Shown here: one piece after another, positions 1 to 7,358 of the stretch
Position numbering within the stretch: the stretch's first letter is position 1
How the letters are laid out: every line of letters starts with the position of its first letter
Source of the DNA: Alistipes sp.
GTDB taxonomy: Bacteria > Bacteroidota > Bacteroidia > Bacteroidales > Rikenellaceae
DNA: 12,561 nucleotides
Direction: 5' to 3'
Assembly: GCA_017532885.1 (NCBI GenBank)
Contig: JAFXIS010000072.1
Span: 1 to 12,561, forward strand
The notes under the pieces: model-generated
Databases searched by the model: none
What the model was told of the DNA's origin: nothing
The model's input: the letters and a program-made list of their open reading frames with translations, nothing else
Position numbers and translations under genes: made by a program

Positions 1-65
1 GAATTTTGAATTTTGAATTATTTGACGCAATCCCTAAACTCCTTAAATTCCATAAACTCCCTAAC
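1..65. repeat. Partial intergenic repeat (families A and C) upstream of rbfA
   Basis: The left edge begins with 7-base tttgaat units (5-11 and 12-18), as in the array at 5364-5391. These run into tttgacgcaa (21-30), which resembles the gctgacgcaaaa core of the repeats at 7364-7379 and 9443-9458. Then come four degenerate 9-base units: atccctaaa (30-38), ctccttaaa (39-47), ttccataaa (48-56) and ctccctaac (57-65). The same unit type ends both full family A copies, so this is probably the 3' part of a third copy cut by the window edge. No promoter of the TAnnTTTG type was found here. Confidence 0.65.
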
Positions 66-85
66 AACAATAAAACACACAGATA

Positions 86-433
86 ATGGAAGCAACACAA
101 ACTACAAGACAGCAGAAGATTGCGCGACAGATTCAGCGCGATATAGCCGAGATTTTACAGAAAGACGGCAAAGCTTTTACTTTAGGCTCGATGGTTACGG
201 TAACCACCGTGCGTGTATCGCCCGATTTGGCATATGCCAAAGTATATTTCAGCATCTTCCCCTTCGAGCGTAATGGGGAGGTTATGGAGGCGTTGGAGAA
301 GAATAATTGGTTCTTGCGCCGCGAATTGGGCAAGCGCATCCGTAACCAGTTGAAGGTCGTTCCCGAGCTGCAATTCTTCCTCGACGACTCGTTGGAGTAT
401 ATCGAAAATATAGATTCGCTGCTTAAAGAGTAG
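86..433 (+). CDS. rbfA: Ribosome-binding factor A (30S maturation)
   Basis: The 115-residue protein has the normal length for RbfA, a cytoplasmic cold-shock factor with one KH-like domain that binds the immature 30S subunit and helps 16S rRNA 5'-end maturation. Visible family features are the N-terminal helix with RQQKIARQIQRDIAEIL, the strand pair VTVTTVRVSPDLAYAKVYFS at about residues 37-56, and the C-terminal FLRRELGKRIRNQLKVVPEL followed by FFLDDSLEY (about 76-105). The ATG at 86 fits the family N-terminus; the leader is A-rich with no clear Shine-Dalgarno, as is usual in Bacteroidota. The permease gene starts 21 bases after the stop, so the two are probably co-transcribed. Confidence 0.95.
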   Translation: MEATQTTRQQKIARQIQRDIAEILQKDGKAFTLGSMVTVTTVRVSPDLAYAKVYFSIFPFERNGEVMEALEKNNWFLRRELGKRIRNQLKVVPELQFFLDDSLEYIENIDSLLKE

Positions 434-454
434 CCTTTGTAAGCATTTAAGCCG

Positions 455-1675
455 ATGAACCTTCGACAATTCATAGCTCGCCGCTATATGCGGTCGCAAA
501 ACTCCCACACGGTAATAAACCATATCTCGCGTGTGAGTGTTGTGGCTATGGCAGCTCCCGTAGCCGCCATAATTGTCTTGATGTCGGTTTTCAACGGCTT
601 GGGTGATATGACGCGCCAACACTTTATGGCCGTTGAGGCAGATATTCGTGTGTTACCCCGGTCGGGCAGCACCATGCCAAAGGATGAAACCTTGCTTGCC
701 GATATTGGCTCCATCGAGGGCGTTGAGAGTTTTGCCGAGGTGCTTGAGCAGGATGCCCTTATCGAGTACGACGGCCTGCGAACGATTGTTAAGGTGAAGG
801 GCGTGGGGGAGAATTATCAGGATGTCGTTCCGGTAGATAAAACCCTTATTGCGGGTAGCTTCACCACGCAAATGGACTCTAACGACTGCCTTGTAGTGGG
901 CTATGGCGTGATGTATAATCTGCGCCTTGCGCGTAGTGCTATGGGCAAGCAGATGAGCCTCTATGCCATAAATAGGGCGAAATTTTCTTCGCTCCTGCCC
1001 ATTGGTGGATATACGCGCCGCGATATGCCGATGACGGGAATCTTCTCGGTGAATGAGAGCTATGCCAATATGGTCTTTACCTCGTTGAGGTCGGCTCAGG
1101 AGCTGTTCAACTATCCGTCGCGTATCTCGTCCGTAGAGCTGAAAATTGCCCCTGAGGCCTCGTCTGCGGCGGTTGCTGCGGCGTTGCAGGAGCGTTTGGG
1201 TGAGCGCGCAAGGGTGCTTACGCGCGAGCAGAGCAACTCGATTTATCGCCTTATGGCGCTTGAGAAGTGGGGCGTGTTCATTGTTGCGATACTCATTTTG
1301 ATTATCGCCTCGCTCTCGATTGTGGGTGCTTTGGTGATGATAATTATCGATAAACGCGACGATATTTCTACGCTGCGCACTTTGGGAATGTCACACCGCG
1401 ATATTCGTGGCGTGTTCCTCGCAGAAGGGGCTATTATGGTTGCGTTGAGCCTTGCTGTGGGTGTTACGGTGGGCGTTGCTTTGTCGTTAGCACAACAATA
1501 TCTCGGCTTGGTGCAGCTCAATGCCGCAACGCTTATGATTGATGCCTATCCCGTGCGATTGAGCGTGGTTGATGTTGTACTTACGGCGGTGGTTTATGTG
1601 GGTGTTGCAGCTATTATTACCTACCTTACGGTGCGCCGTATGCTTGCGCCGCAGGGTGATGGTAGGGATGATTAA
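455..1675 (+). CDS. FtsX/LolC-E-type ABC transporter permease
   Basis: The 406-residue inner-membrane protein has the MacB/FtsX layout: one N-terminal membrane segment (about 28-48, with VVAMAAPVAAIIVLMSVFNG), a large periplasmic domain (about 50-268), and three C-terminal membrane segments (about 273-297, 321-346 and 370-393). The cytoplasmic loop IIIDKRDDISTLRTLGMSHR at 297-316 is the family's coupling-helix region that contacts the ATPase. LolC/LolE relatives extract lipoproteins from the inner membrane for transport to the outer membrane, and length and topology suit that role. No ATPase gene lies beside it, so a LolD-like partner must be encoded elsewhere. A lipoprotein gene follows 27 bases after the stop. 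The family is sure; the exact LolC/E role is inferred. Confidence 0.85.
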   Translation: MNLRQFIARRYMRSQNSHTVINHISRVSVVAMAAPVAAIIVLMSVFNGLGDMTRQHFMAVEADIRVLPRSGSTMPKDETLLADIGSIEGVESFAEVLEQDALIEYDGLRTIVKVKGVGENYQDVVPVDKTLIAGSFTTQMDSNDCLVVGYGVMYNLRLARSAMGKQMSLYAINRAKFSSLLPIGGYTRRDMPMTGIFSVNESYANMVFTSLRSAQELFNYPSRISSVELKIAPEASSAAVAAALQERLGERARVLTREQSNSIYRLMALEKWGVFIVAILILIIASLSIVGALVMIIIDKRDDISTLRTLGMSHRDIRGVFLAEGAIMVALSLAVGVTVGVALSLAQQYLGLVQLNAATLMIDAYPVRLSVVDVVLTAVVYVGVAAIITYLTVRRMLAPQGDGRDD

Positions 1676-1702
1676 AGATTGAAAATAAGAAGTTTACAAG
1701 AT

Positions 1703-2605
1703 ATGAAACAGTTTTTTTATTCGTTGTTGATGCTTTCGCTCCTGTCGTTGGCGAGTTGCGAACGCCGCAAGACGATTCCCGATAAGGAGTTGGCGGCGAT
1801 ATTTCACGATGCAATGGTTGTGAATGCCTATGTGGGCAATCAATCTATAAAGCTCGATTCGCTGAATATCTACGAGCCTATTTTCGAGCATTATGGCTAC
1901 ACTACCGAGGATGTGCGCTATACGATTGCCGGATTCCTGCGTCGTAAGAGTGCCAACCTGAGCGATGTCGTGGACGATATGATTTATCGCATCGAGAAGG
2001 AGTACGATGCTTTGGAGATTGCCGTCGCCAAGCTCGACACCATAGACCGCGTGGCCCTGCGTCGTGCGCGTCGCATGTTGGTGCAGGATACCGCCATTGT
2101 GGTAAAGAGGGCCCGTGATACGGTTAAGCTTCACTACGAGATACCCTTTGAGGGTGCCGGAGAGTATGAGGTGTCGGGCATCTATACTATCGACAGCCTG
2201 GATAAGTCACGCGGTCGCCGTTTTACGGTGCGTAAGTTGTTGCGCGACTCCACCACAAGCCAGCTGCATAGCTCGATGATGCACCTCGGCAAGGAGTCAA
2301 AGTCGTCGTCACACATAACCATCTCGGAGCGCGATGCCGAGAAGATTTTGGCTTTGCAGATAAACTTCGACGACTTCCGCCTCCAATCGAAAAGGGATAA
2401 GAAGGAGCATCCGCGCCCGAAGGTTTCGAAGATGACCCTGCATGAGGTGACGGTTGCATATACTCCCACCGTGGAGCGCAGCGTGGAGGAGCTATATGAT
2501 GGATTTTTGAAGCTAAGAATACTCTCCGACACGATGTTCTTCCCTGCCGAGGTGGAGATAGACTCGCTTGTTGCGGAGGTCGCAGACTCGTTGAAGGCAG
2601 AGTAA
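1703..2605 (+). CDS. DUF4296-containing lipoprotein
   Basis: A 300-residue predicted lipoprotein. The N-terminus MKQFFYSLLMLSLLSLASC is a classic type II signal peptide with lipobox LASC, lipidated on Cys19. Residues about 25-110 (IPDKELAAIFHDAMVVNAYV, then a helical GYTTEDVRYTIAGFLRRKSANLSDV stretch) match DUF4296, a small helical domain of unknown function common in Bacteroidales lipoproteins. The rest is polar and probably strand-rich in the middle, without a family I recognise. The ATG at 1703 is chosen over an in-frame TTG at 1679 because it places the signal peptide exactly at the start. It is the last gene of the rbfA-permease cluster, and a hairpin-forming repeat follows. Function unknown; an envelope role is inferred. 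Confidence 0.85.
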   Translation: MKQFFYSLLMLSLLSLASCERRKTIPDKELAAIFHDAMVVNAYVGNQSIKLDSLNIYEPIFEHYGYTTEDVRYTIAGFLRRKSANLSDVVDDMIYRIEKEYDALEIAVAKLDTIDRVALRRARRMLVQDTAIVVKRARDTVKLHYEIPFEGAGEYEVSGIYTIDSLDKSRGRRFTVRKLLRDSTTSQLHSSMMHLGKESKSSSHITISERDAEKILALQINFDDFRLQSKRDKKEHPRPKVSKMTLHEVTVAYTPTVERSVEELYDGFLKLRILSDTMFFPAEVEIDSLVAEVADSLKAE

Positions 2606-2621
2606 AGAAAAAGATGAAAGA

Positions 2622-2693
2622 GCAGAGAGTAAGATTTTCGCCGTCATTCTGAGCAGAGCGTGAGAATCTCGAAAATCTTACACTTTGCCGAGC
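2622..2693 (+). repeat. Family B palindromic repeat, MITE-like copy
   Basis: A core (ccgtcattctgag, gcagagcgtg, agaatct) pairs attct with agaat and is flanked by perfect 12-base inverted arms gtaagattttcg (2629-2640) and cgaaaatcttac (2670-2681). Similarity continues outwards on both sides (gcagaga against gcaaagt), giving about 19-base inverted ends with two mismatches. Related copies lie at 9501-9585 and, reversed, at 11712-11775. It begins 16 bases after the DUF4296 gene's stop and could end that transcript, although there is no T-tract. Confidence 0.75.
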
Positions 2694-2713
2694 CGAAACG
2701 ACTAAACAACCGT

Positions 2714-2740
2714 TTGAGCGGGATAACTTGAGCGGGATAA
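2714..2740 (+). repeat. Tandem 13-base direct repeat upstream of the amidohydrolase gene
   Basis: The sequence ttgagcgggataa occurs at 2714-2726 and again at 2728-2740, separated by one base (period 14). It ends 29 bases before the amidohydrolase ATG, so it lies within the promoter or leader. The spacing could suit a protein bound to a direct repeat, but a simple duplication is equally possible. Confidence 0.6.
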
Positions 2741-2769
2741 AGGATTAAAAAACAAATAAAACACCACCG

Positions 2770-3915
2770 ATGAGCAATCAGCGACATATCGCAGCACATT
2801 ATCTGATAAGCAGAGGAGCGATAATGCCACATCCTGTTGTAACGATAGATGAGGCGGGTGTCGTTGTGAATATCGGGCAGTGGGAGCGGCTCGATACGAT
2901 GCCTGCGACGGAGTTTTATGCCGGAGTGTTGTGTGCGGGCTTTGTGAATGCGCATTGCCATGCCGAGTTATCCTACCTGCGTGGCTCAATCGCCGAGGGT
3001 ACGGGTTTTGCTGGTTTTGCGCGCGCCATAGGTCAGGTGCGTGGAGGCTTCTCTATGGAGGAGCGCCGGCAGGCTTTGGTGGCTGCCGATGCTGCGATGT
3101 GGGCGGAGGGCGTAGAGGCGGTTGCCGATATCGTGAACGATGCTTCGTCGTTTGAGATGAAGAGTCATTCCCGCATCGCCTACCATAGCTTTGCCGAGGT
3201 CTTTGGTCTAAACTCCACAACCGCATCAGCGCGCGAGTTGCTCTCTTTTGAATGTTGTTCGCTCACTCCGCATTCGACCTACTCGATTCAGGATGCGGTA
3301 TTTCGTGAGATTGCCGCCGAGCAGAGCGTTGCGCCGCTCTCGATTCACTTTATGGAGTCGGATGACGAGGCGGCACTCTATCGTGGTGAGGGCTCGCTTG
3401 CGGCGTGGTACGAAAGAATGGGGTGGGGGTGTGATTTCCTCGGCTATGGCTCACCTGCAAGGCGCATTGTGGAGAGTGTACCTCATGAGCGAAAACTGCT
3501 TTTGGTGCATAATTGTTGTGTTACGAAAAGGGATGTGCAGCTTGTGCAGGAGAGCTTCGGCGAGCGCGTAAGTTGGGTGTTGTGTCCTCGCTCGAACAGC
3601 TATATTTCGGGCATAAGACCTCCGGTGGAGCTGCTGCGCGAGGCGGGAGTGAGGATTTGCGTGGGTACGGACTCTTTGGCGTCGAATCACTCGTTGTCGA
3701 TTGTCGAGGAACTGAAGTTAATGCGCGAAGTGCCTCTGCGCGAATTGGTGATGTGGGCTACGCAAAACGGCGCCGAGGCGTTGGGCATAGCGGGCGAGAA
3801 GGGTTCGTTGGAGCCGGGAAAACAGTGTGGCATAGTGCTGATTGAGGGCGTGGAGCGAGGTGCAGATGAAGAGCTCTACCTAACCGAAAAGAGTTCGGCA
3901 CGCCGCTTGGTATAG
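2770..3915 (+). CDS. Metal-dependent amidohydrolase / aminohydrolase (cytosine deaminase-like)
   Basis: A 381-residue cytosolic enzyme of the amidohydrolase superfamily, in the branch that holds cytosine deaminase, guanine deaminase, 5'-methylthioadenosine/S-adenosylhomocysteine deaminase and aminodeoxyfutalosine deaminase. All expected metal and catalytic positions are visible: H62 and H64 (NAHCHAEL), H168 (LTPHSTYS), H193 with the acid-base glutamate E196 (SIHFMES), H247 (LLVHNC) and D301 (VGTDSLASN). The small N- and C-terminal strands form the usual beta-sandwich, ending with GSLEPGKQCGIVLI. It is somewhat shorter than many family members (often over 400 residues). The substrate cannot be read from sequence; a deaminase acting on a purine-like or aminofutalosine-like substrate is inferred. 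The ATG at 2770 follows an A-rich leader. Confidence 0.85.
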   Translation: MSNQRHIAAHYLISRGAIMPHPVVTIDEAGVVVNIGQWERLDTMPATEFYAGVLCAGFVNAHCHAELSYLRGSIAEGTGFAGFARAIGQVRGGFSMEERRQALVAADAAMWAEGVEAVADIVNDASSFEMKSHSRIAYHSFAEVFGLNSTTASARELLSFECCSLTPHSTYSIQDAVFREIAAEQSVAPLSIHFMESDDEAALYRGEGSLAAWYERMGWGCDFLGYGSPARRIVESVPHERKLLLVHNCCVTKRDVQLVQESFGERVSWVLCPRSNSYISGIRPPVELLREAGVRICVGTDSLASNHSLSIVEELKLMREVPLRELVMWATQNGAEALGIAGEKGSLEPGKQCGIVLIEGVERGADEELYLTEKSSARRLV

Positions 3916-4023
3916 ATAAAAAACTCTATGTTTTGATGTTTTTCATTCGCATTTTAATCTGCCTAAAGAGCGGATGGCGATGGAAAGAAATGATGAAAAT
4001 ATAAACTAAAAAATATAAGAACT

Positions 4024-4551
4024 ATGGAACTGAAAGAGATTCTTACGACGCGTCGTAGTGTGAGAAAATACCTCGACCGCGCAGTCGAGAAGGAGAAGTT
4101 GCAGCGCATTGCCGAGATGGCACTCTCCGCTCCGTCGTCACGAAATACGCGCTCTACACGCTTGTGGATTGTGACCGATAAGCAGCAGTTGGAGATTATC
4201 TCCGAGATGCGCGATTATGGCTCGGCATTCGTGAAAAATGCCGCTGCGGCCATTCTGGTTATGGGTGATAAGTCAAAAACCGACCTTTGGTTGGATAACT
4301 GCGCCATAACTGCCACGACGCTTCAGCTGGCTGTGGTAGACGAGGGCTTGGCTTCGTGCTGGGTGCATGTAAACGACCGTCCCGTTAAGAAGGATGAGCC
4401 CGAGGGAGTAAAGGCAGATGATTTCCTGCGCGAGAAGTTGGGCATCCCCGAGGGATATGGAATTTTGTGTGCCATAGCGTTGGGTTACTCTGATTTTCAG
4501 CCTGCCGACCTGCCTGCATATGAGGGCGAGGAGCGCGTGAAGTGGTTGTAG
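4024..4551 (+). CDS. Nitroreductase-family FMN oxidoreductase
   Basis: The 175-residue protein is a compact nitroreductase-family flavoenzyme, normally a cytosolic FMN-binding homodimer using NAD(P)H. The N-terminal TRRSVRKY (9-16) supplies arginines and serine that hold the FMN phosphate. SAPSSRNTRS (35-44) is the second flavin contact, and CAIALGYSD (149-157) is the usual C-terminal ALGY strand. Residues 89-112 form the long central dimer helix. The physiological substrate is unknown; assigning a nitroaromatic or quinone substrate would be guesswork. The 108-base gap before it holds only a weak promoter-like TATGTTTTG (3927-3935). folE starts 49 bases after the stop on the same strand, so co-transcription is possible. 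Confidence 0.9.
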   Translation: MELKEILTTRRSVRKYLDRAVEKEKLQRIAEMALSAPSSRNTRSTRLWIVTDKQQLEIISEMRDYGSAFVKNAAAAILVMGDKSKTDLWLDNCAITATTLQLAVVDEGLASCWVHVNDRPVKKDEPEGVKADDFLREKLGIPEGYGILCAIALGYSDFQPADLPAYEGEERVKWL

Positions 4552-4600
4552 CGGAAGAGGCGGAGTATTGGATTATTAAACCGAAAATATTAAATTTGCA

Positions 4601-5218
4601 ATGATGGAGGAACTGCAATCAAATTATAAGAGAGAGGATATTTACGACGCCGAGCGCATCGAGAAGTTGGCATATCACTATCGCGAGATACTCTCGCTTT
4701 TGGGTGAGGATGCCTCGCGAGAGGGTCTTTTGAAGACACCCGAGCGTGTGGCAAAGGCTATGTCGTTCGTGACTAAGGGTTATACGCAGAACCCCGTGGA
4801 GATTATCAATCAGGCAATCTTCCGCGAGGAGTATCAGCAGATGGTGTTGGTGAAGGATATCGAGCTCTTTTCGATGTGTGAGCACCACTTGATGCCTTTT
4901 GTTGGCAAGGCTCATGTGGCATATATCCCGAATGGTCGCATTACGGGCCTTTCGAAGATTGCTCGCGTTGTGGAGTGCTTTGCGCGTCGTTTGCAGGTGC
5001 AGGAGCGCCTGACGGTGCAGATTCGTGACTGTATTCAGGAGGCTTTGAATCCGATAGGTGTGGCTGTGGTTATCGAGGCGAGCCATATGTGTATGCAGAT
5101 GCGCGGTGTCGAGAAGTTGGGCTCGGCAACTACGACTTCGGCATTTACGGGCATATTCCTAAAGGATACGCGCACGCGTGAGGAGTTTTTGACACTGATA
5201 AGTAATAAGTATAGATAG
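4601..5218 (+). CDS. folE: GTP cyclohydrolase I
   Basis: FolE converts GTP to 7,8-dihydroneopterin triphosphate and formate, the first step of tetrahydrofolate synthesis; it is a cytosolic zinc enzyme that forms a decamer. The 205-residue length is typical. The zinc ligands are in place: C93 and H96 in [10 protein letters not shown], and C164 in [24 protein letters not shown] (42-54), the [20 protein letters not shown] stretch (108-127) and [13 protein letters not shown] (174-186) are family signatures. Two adjacent ATG codons (4601 and 4604) are both possible starts; the first is used here. No riboswitch-like structure was seen upstream. A repeat-rich 235-base gap follows. Confidence 0.97.
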   Translation: MMEELQSNYKREDIYDAERIEKLAYHYREILSLLGEDASREGLLKTPERVAKAMSFVTKGYTQNPVEIINQAIFREEYQQMVLVKDIELFSMCEHHLMPFVGKAHVAYIPNGRITGLSKIARVVECFARRLQVQERLTVQIRDCIQEALNPIGVAVVIEASHMCMQMRGVEKLGSATTTSAFTGIFLKDTRTREEFLTLISNKYR

Positions 5219-5231
5219 GGGGAGGAGAAAA

Positions 5232-5392
5232 ATTCAAAATTCAAACTTCAAAATTGCCTGCGGCTGGTAATAGTCGCCAATATAAATTTTATAATAAACA
5301 ATGCTATACAAATTTTGGTTAGTCGCATATATCAGAGAATATTTCCGCGCGTCAGCCAAAAACTTTGAATTTTGAATTTTGAATTTTGAATT
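5232..5392. repeat. Family C: inverted 7-base repeat arrays flanking about 108 bases
   Basis: Three attcaaa-type units (5232-5252) face four tttgaat units (5364-5391) in inverted orientation, so the flanks can pair. The DNA between is AT-rich and non-coding in appearance. Just before the right array is gcgcgtcagccaaaaa (5347-5362), reminiscent of the family A core gcgctgacgcaaaaa but with gctgac replaced by its reverse complement gtcagc. The window's left edge has the same 7-base units. The region also serves as the leader of the BIG2 gene; I found no convincing TAnnTTTG promoter in it. Confidence 0.65.
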
Positions 5393-5453
5393 ACCTCTTC
5401 TTTCGGGCTTAACAATCTGAAAACAACAAAACAAAAACTTAAATACTACTATT

Positions 5454-7232
5454 ATGAAACGAATTTTCTCTTTTGTGGTATGTGCCTATATGTTGGTCGC
5501 TGCCACTATGGGTGTCGCTTGTAAGGAGAACAACACCGACAATGGTGACCCTCAGGTTGCCGTTACGGCTGTTACACTTAATAAGGCGGCAGTAAAGTTG
5601 AATCCCGAGGCAACCGTGCAGCTCACAGCTACCGTTGCTCCCGAGAACGCTACAAACAAGGCTGTTGCTTGGACCTCGTCAAAGGAGGAGGTTGCGACAG
5701 TTAGCGATGCGGGTTTGGTAACCGCAGTGGCTGAGGGCGAGGCAACCATCACCGTAACAACTGAGGATGGTGCTAAAACGGCAAGCTGTAAGGTTACGGT
5801 TGAGGCTTTAGAGGTGTCGGCAGAGAGCATTTCGCTCAACTACACCGAGCTTACTTTGAACCCCGGCGATGAGGAGACCTTAGTGGCAACCGTTTTGCCT
5901 GAGGCTGTTGAGAATAAGGATGTTAAGTTCCGCTCGTCAAACTCTGATGTGGCAAGTGTAGGTCGCTCGACAGGCGTTATTTCGGCTAAGGCTAATGGCG
6001 AGGCAACCATCACCGTAACTTCATACGACAATGATGAGGTTACCGCAACTTGCAATGTCTTGGTGCGCACTCCCGTTGAGAGCTTTACGCTCAGCTCACA
6101 GCACATGGTGCTTATCCCCGGCGCGAAGGAGACCTTGGTGGCTACTATTTTGCCCGCGACAGCTTCGGATAAGAGCGTAGAGTGGAAATCTTCGAATGAG
6201 GCGGTTGCGACTGTCGAGAATGGCGAGGTTACAGCTGTTGCCGAGGGTGAGGCTACAATTACCGCAACTACCGATAATGGCGCCAAGACCGCAACATGCG
6301 CAGTCGAGGTAAAGGCTGTCGATAACGAGAACTTGTTGAAGGTTGTGTCGTTTAATATTACCGTAAGTAACGATGATGGTACCAACTATTGGTCGTCTCG
6401 TCGTGGCGCAATCATCAACTTTATCAACACCGAGAAGCCTGATGTAATGGGTTTGCAGGAGGTAACCGCTCACCAGCTCAACTACTTGAAGAGCAAACTT
6501 TCGGGTTACGACCACTATGGTATTGACCGCGGCGGTAACAACAACGGCTATGAGCGTACATCAATTATGTACAACACCGCAACCGTAGAGGTTATGGAGA
6601 AGGGTACTTTCTGGCTCTCACCCACTCCCGACACTGCATCGAAGAGCTGGAATGACGAAATTTTTGCTCCCGTTGAGGGTACTCCCGGCGCTATGAAGTA
6701 TCACCGTACTTGTACTTGGGTGAAGTTTAAGCGTAAGGCTGACGGTAAGGTATTCTTCTATTACAATACTCACCTTGAGTTTGGTTACCATGCCAACTAT
6801 AACCTCGGTCAGACAGCCCGCGAGAAGGGCGTTGCTCTTGTTGTTGAGCGCATGAAGGCGAAGGCTGCAAATGGCGAGGCTCTGATTTTTGGTGGTGATA
6901 TGAACCAGGTGGCAAACGACAAGTGCTTCAATCCTTTGTTCAACAATGGCTTTGTAAGCGGTCGTGTAACAGCAACTCAGGTTACAAGCGAGAACAACCG
7001 CAACAGTATCACTTGGAACGACTATGATGCTCCTTCTCGCGACAAGCAGGAAAACAACAATTACAGCCCCAACAGCTGGAATATGATTGACCACTTCTTC
7101 TTGAAGAATTGTAATGCTGTGGAGTTCCGCACTATCCGCGACACAAACTATGGTGGTGAGATTGACCCCAAGAGCAATGGCGGCAAGTATATGGCCGACC
7201 ACTTCCCTGTCTTGATTACAGTTGCAATGTAA
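5454..7232 (+). CDS. Lipoprotein with three BIG2 Ig-like domains and an endonuclease/exonuclease/phosphatase domain
   Basis: A 592-residue exported protein. Residues 1-23 are a lipoprotein signal peptide (MKRIFSFVV...MGVAC, Cys23). Three bacterial Ig-like BIG2 domains follow (about 36-118, 120-205 and 208-287), each with a VAxVxxxG and GEATIT signature. Residues 295-592 are an EEP-fold hydrolase with all expected residues: N301 (SFNIT), E336 (LQEV), H440 (NTHLEF), D482 and N484 (GGDMN), D546 (MIDHFF), and D582-H583 (ADHFP). The GTFWLSPTPD..SKSW segment resembles an uncharacterised Bacteroidetes EEP group. EEP enzymes cut phosphodiesters or phosphomonoesters in nucleic acids, lipids or inositol phosphates; which one applies is unknown. 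The Ig domains probably act as a stalk or binding arm that holds the enzyme away from the outer membrane. A terminator element follows directly. Confidence 0.9.
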   Translation: MKRIFSFVVCAYMLVAATMGVACKENNTDNGDPQVAVTAVTLNKAAVKLNPEATVQLTATVAPENATNKAVAWTSSKEEVATVSDAGLVTAVAEGEATITVTTEDGAKTASCKVTVEALEVSAESISLNYTELTLNPGDEETLVATVLPEAVENKDVKFRSSNSDVASVGRSTGVISAKANGEATITVTSYDNDEVTATCNVLVRTPVESFTLSSQHMVLIPGAKETLVATILPATASDKSVEWKSSNEAVATVENGEVTAVAEGEATITATTDNGAKTATCAVEVKAVDNENLLKVVSFNITVSNDDGTNYWSSRRGAIINFINTEKPDVMGLQEVTAHQLNYLKSKLSGYDHYGIDRGGNNNGYERTSIMYNTATVEVMEKGTFWLSPTPDTASKSWNDEIFAPVEGTPGAMKYHRTCTWVKFKRKADGKVFFYYNTHLEFGYHANYNLGQTAREKGVALVVERMKAKAANGEALIFGGDMNQVANDKCFNPLFNNGFVSGRVTATQVTSENNRNSITWNDYDAPSRDKQENNNYSPNSWNMIDHFFLKNCNAVEFRTIRDTNYGGEIDPKSNGGKYMADHFPVLITVAM

Positions 7233-7283
7233 GAGATAGAGAATCCGTATAACAAGGCTCTTTTGGCATCTGCCTTGTTCTCG

Positions 7284-7326
7284 AAAAAACAGTGTATTCC
7301 ACAAGCCGTGGAATACACTGTTTTTT
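7284..7326 (+). terminator. Bidirectional intrinsic terminator, 19-bp perfect stem
   Basis: aaaaaacagtgtattccac (7284-7302) pairs perfectly with gtggaatacactgtttttt (7308-7326) around the five-base loop aagcc. The A-tract and T-tract on the two sides make it a terminator on either strand. On the plus strand it ends the BIG2-EEP transcript and insulates kbl. Confidence 0.92.
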
Positions 7327-7358
7327 TAGGGAAATTAGGGAAATTAGGGAAATTAGGG
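7326..7358 (+). repeat. Tandem 9-base array with four GGG runs
   Basis: After ttaggg (7326-7331) come three identical aaattaggg units (7332-7340, 7341-7349, 7350-7358). The four GGG runs (7329, 7338, 7347, 7356) have six-base loops, a canonical G-quadruplex pattern. The equivalent array in copy 2 carries gtg instead of ggg in every unit. Confidence 0.85.

Noticed and set aside
182..622. Minus-strand open frame of 146 codons over rbfA and the permease start
   Set aside because: It is a shadow of two confidently identified plus-strand genes and has no recognisable domain.
1679..1702. TTG start for the DUF4296 lipoprotein
   Set aside because: It would add eight residues before an otherwise normal signal peptide; the ATG at 1703 is the better start.
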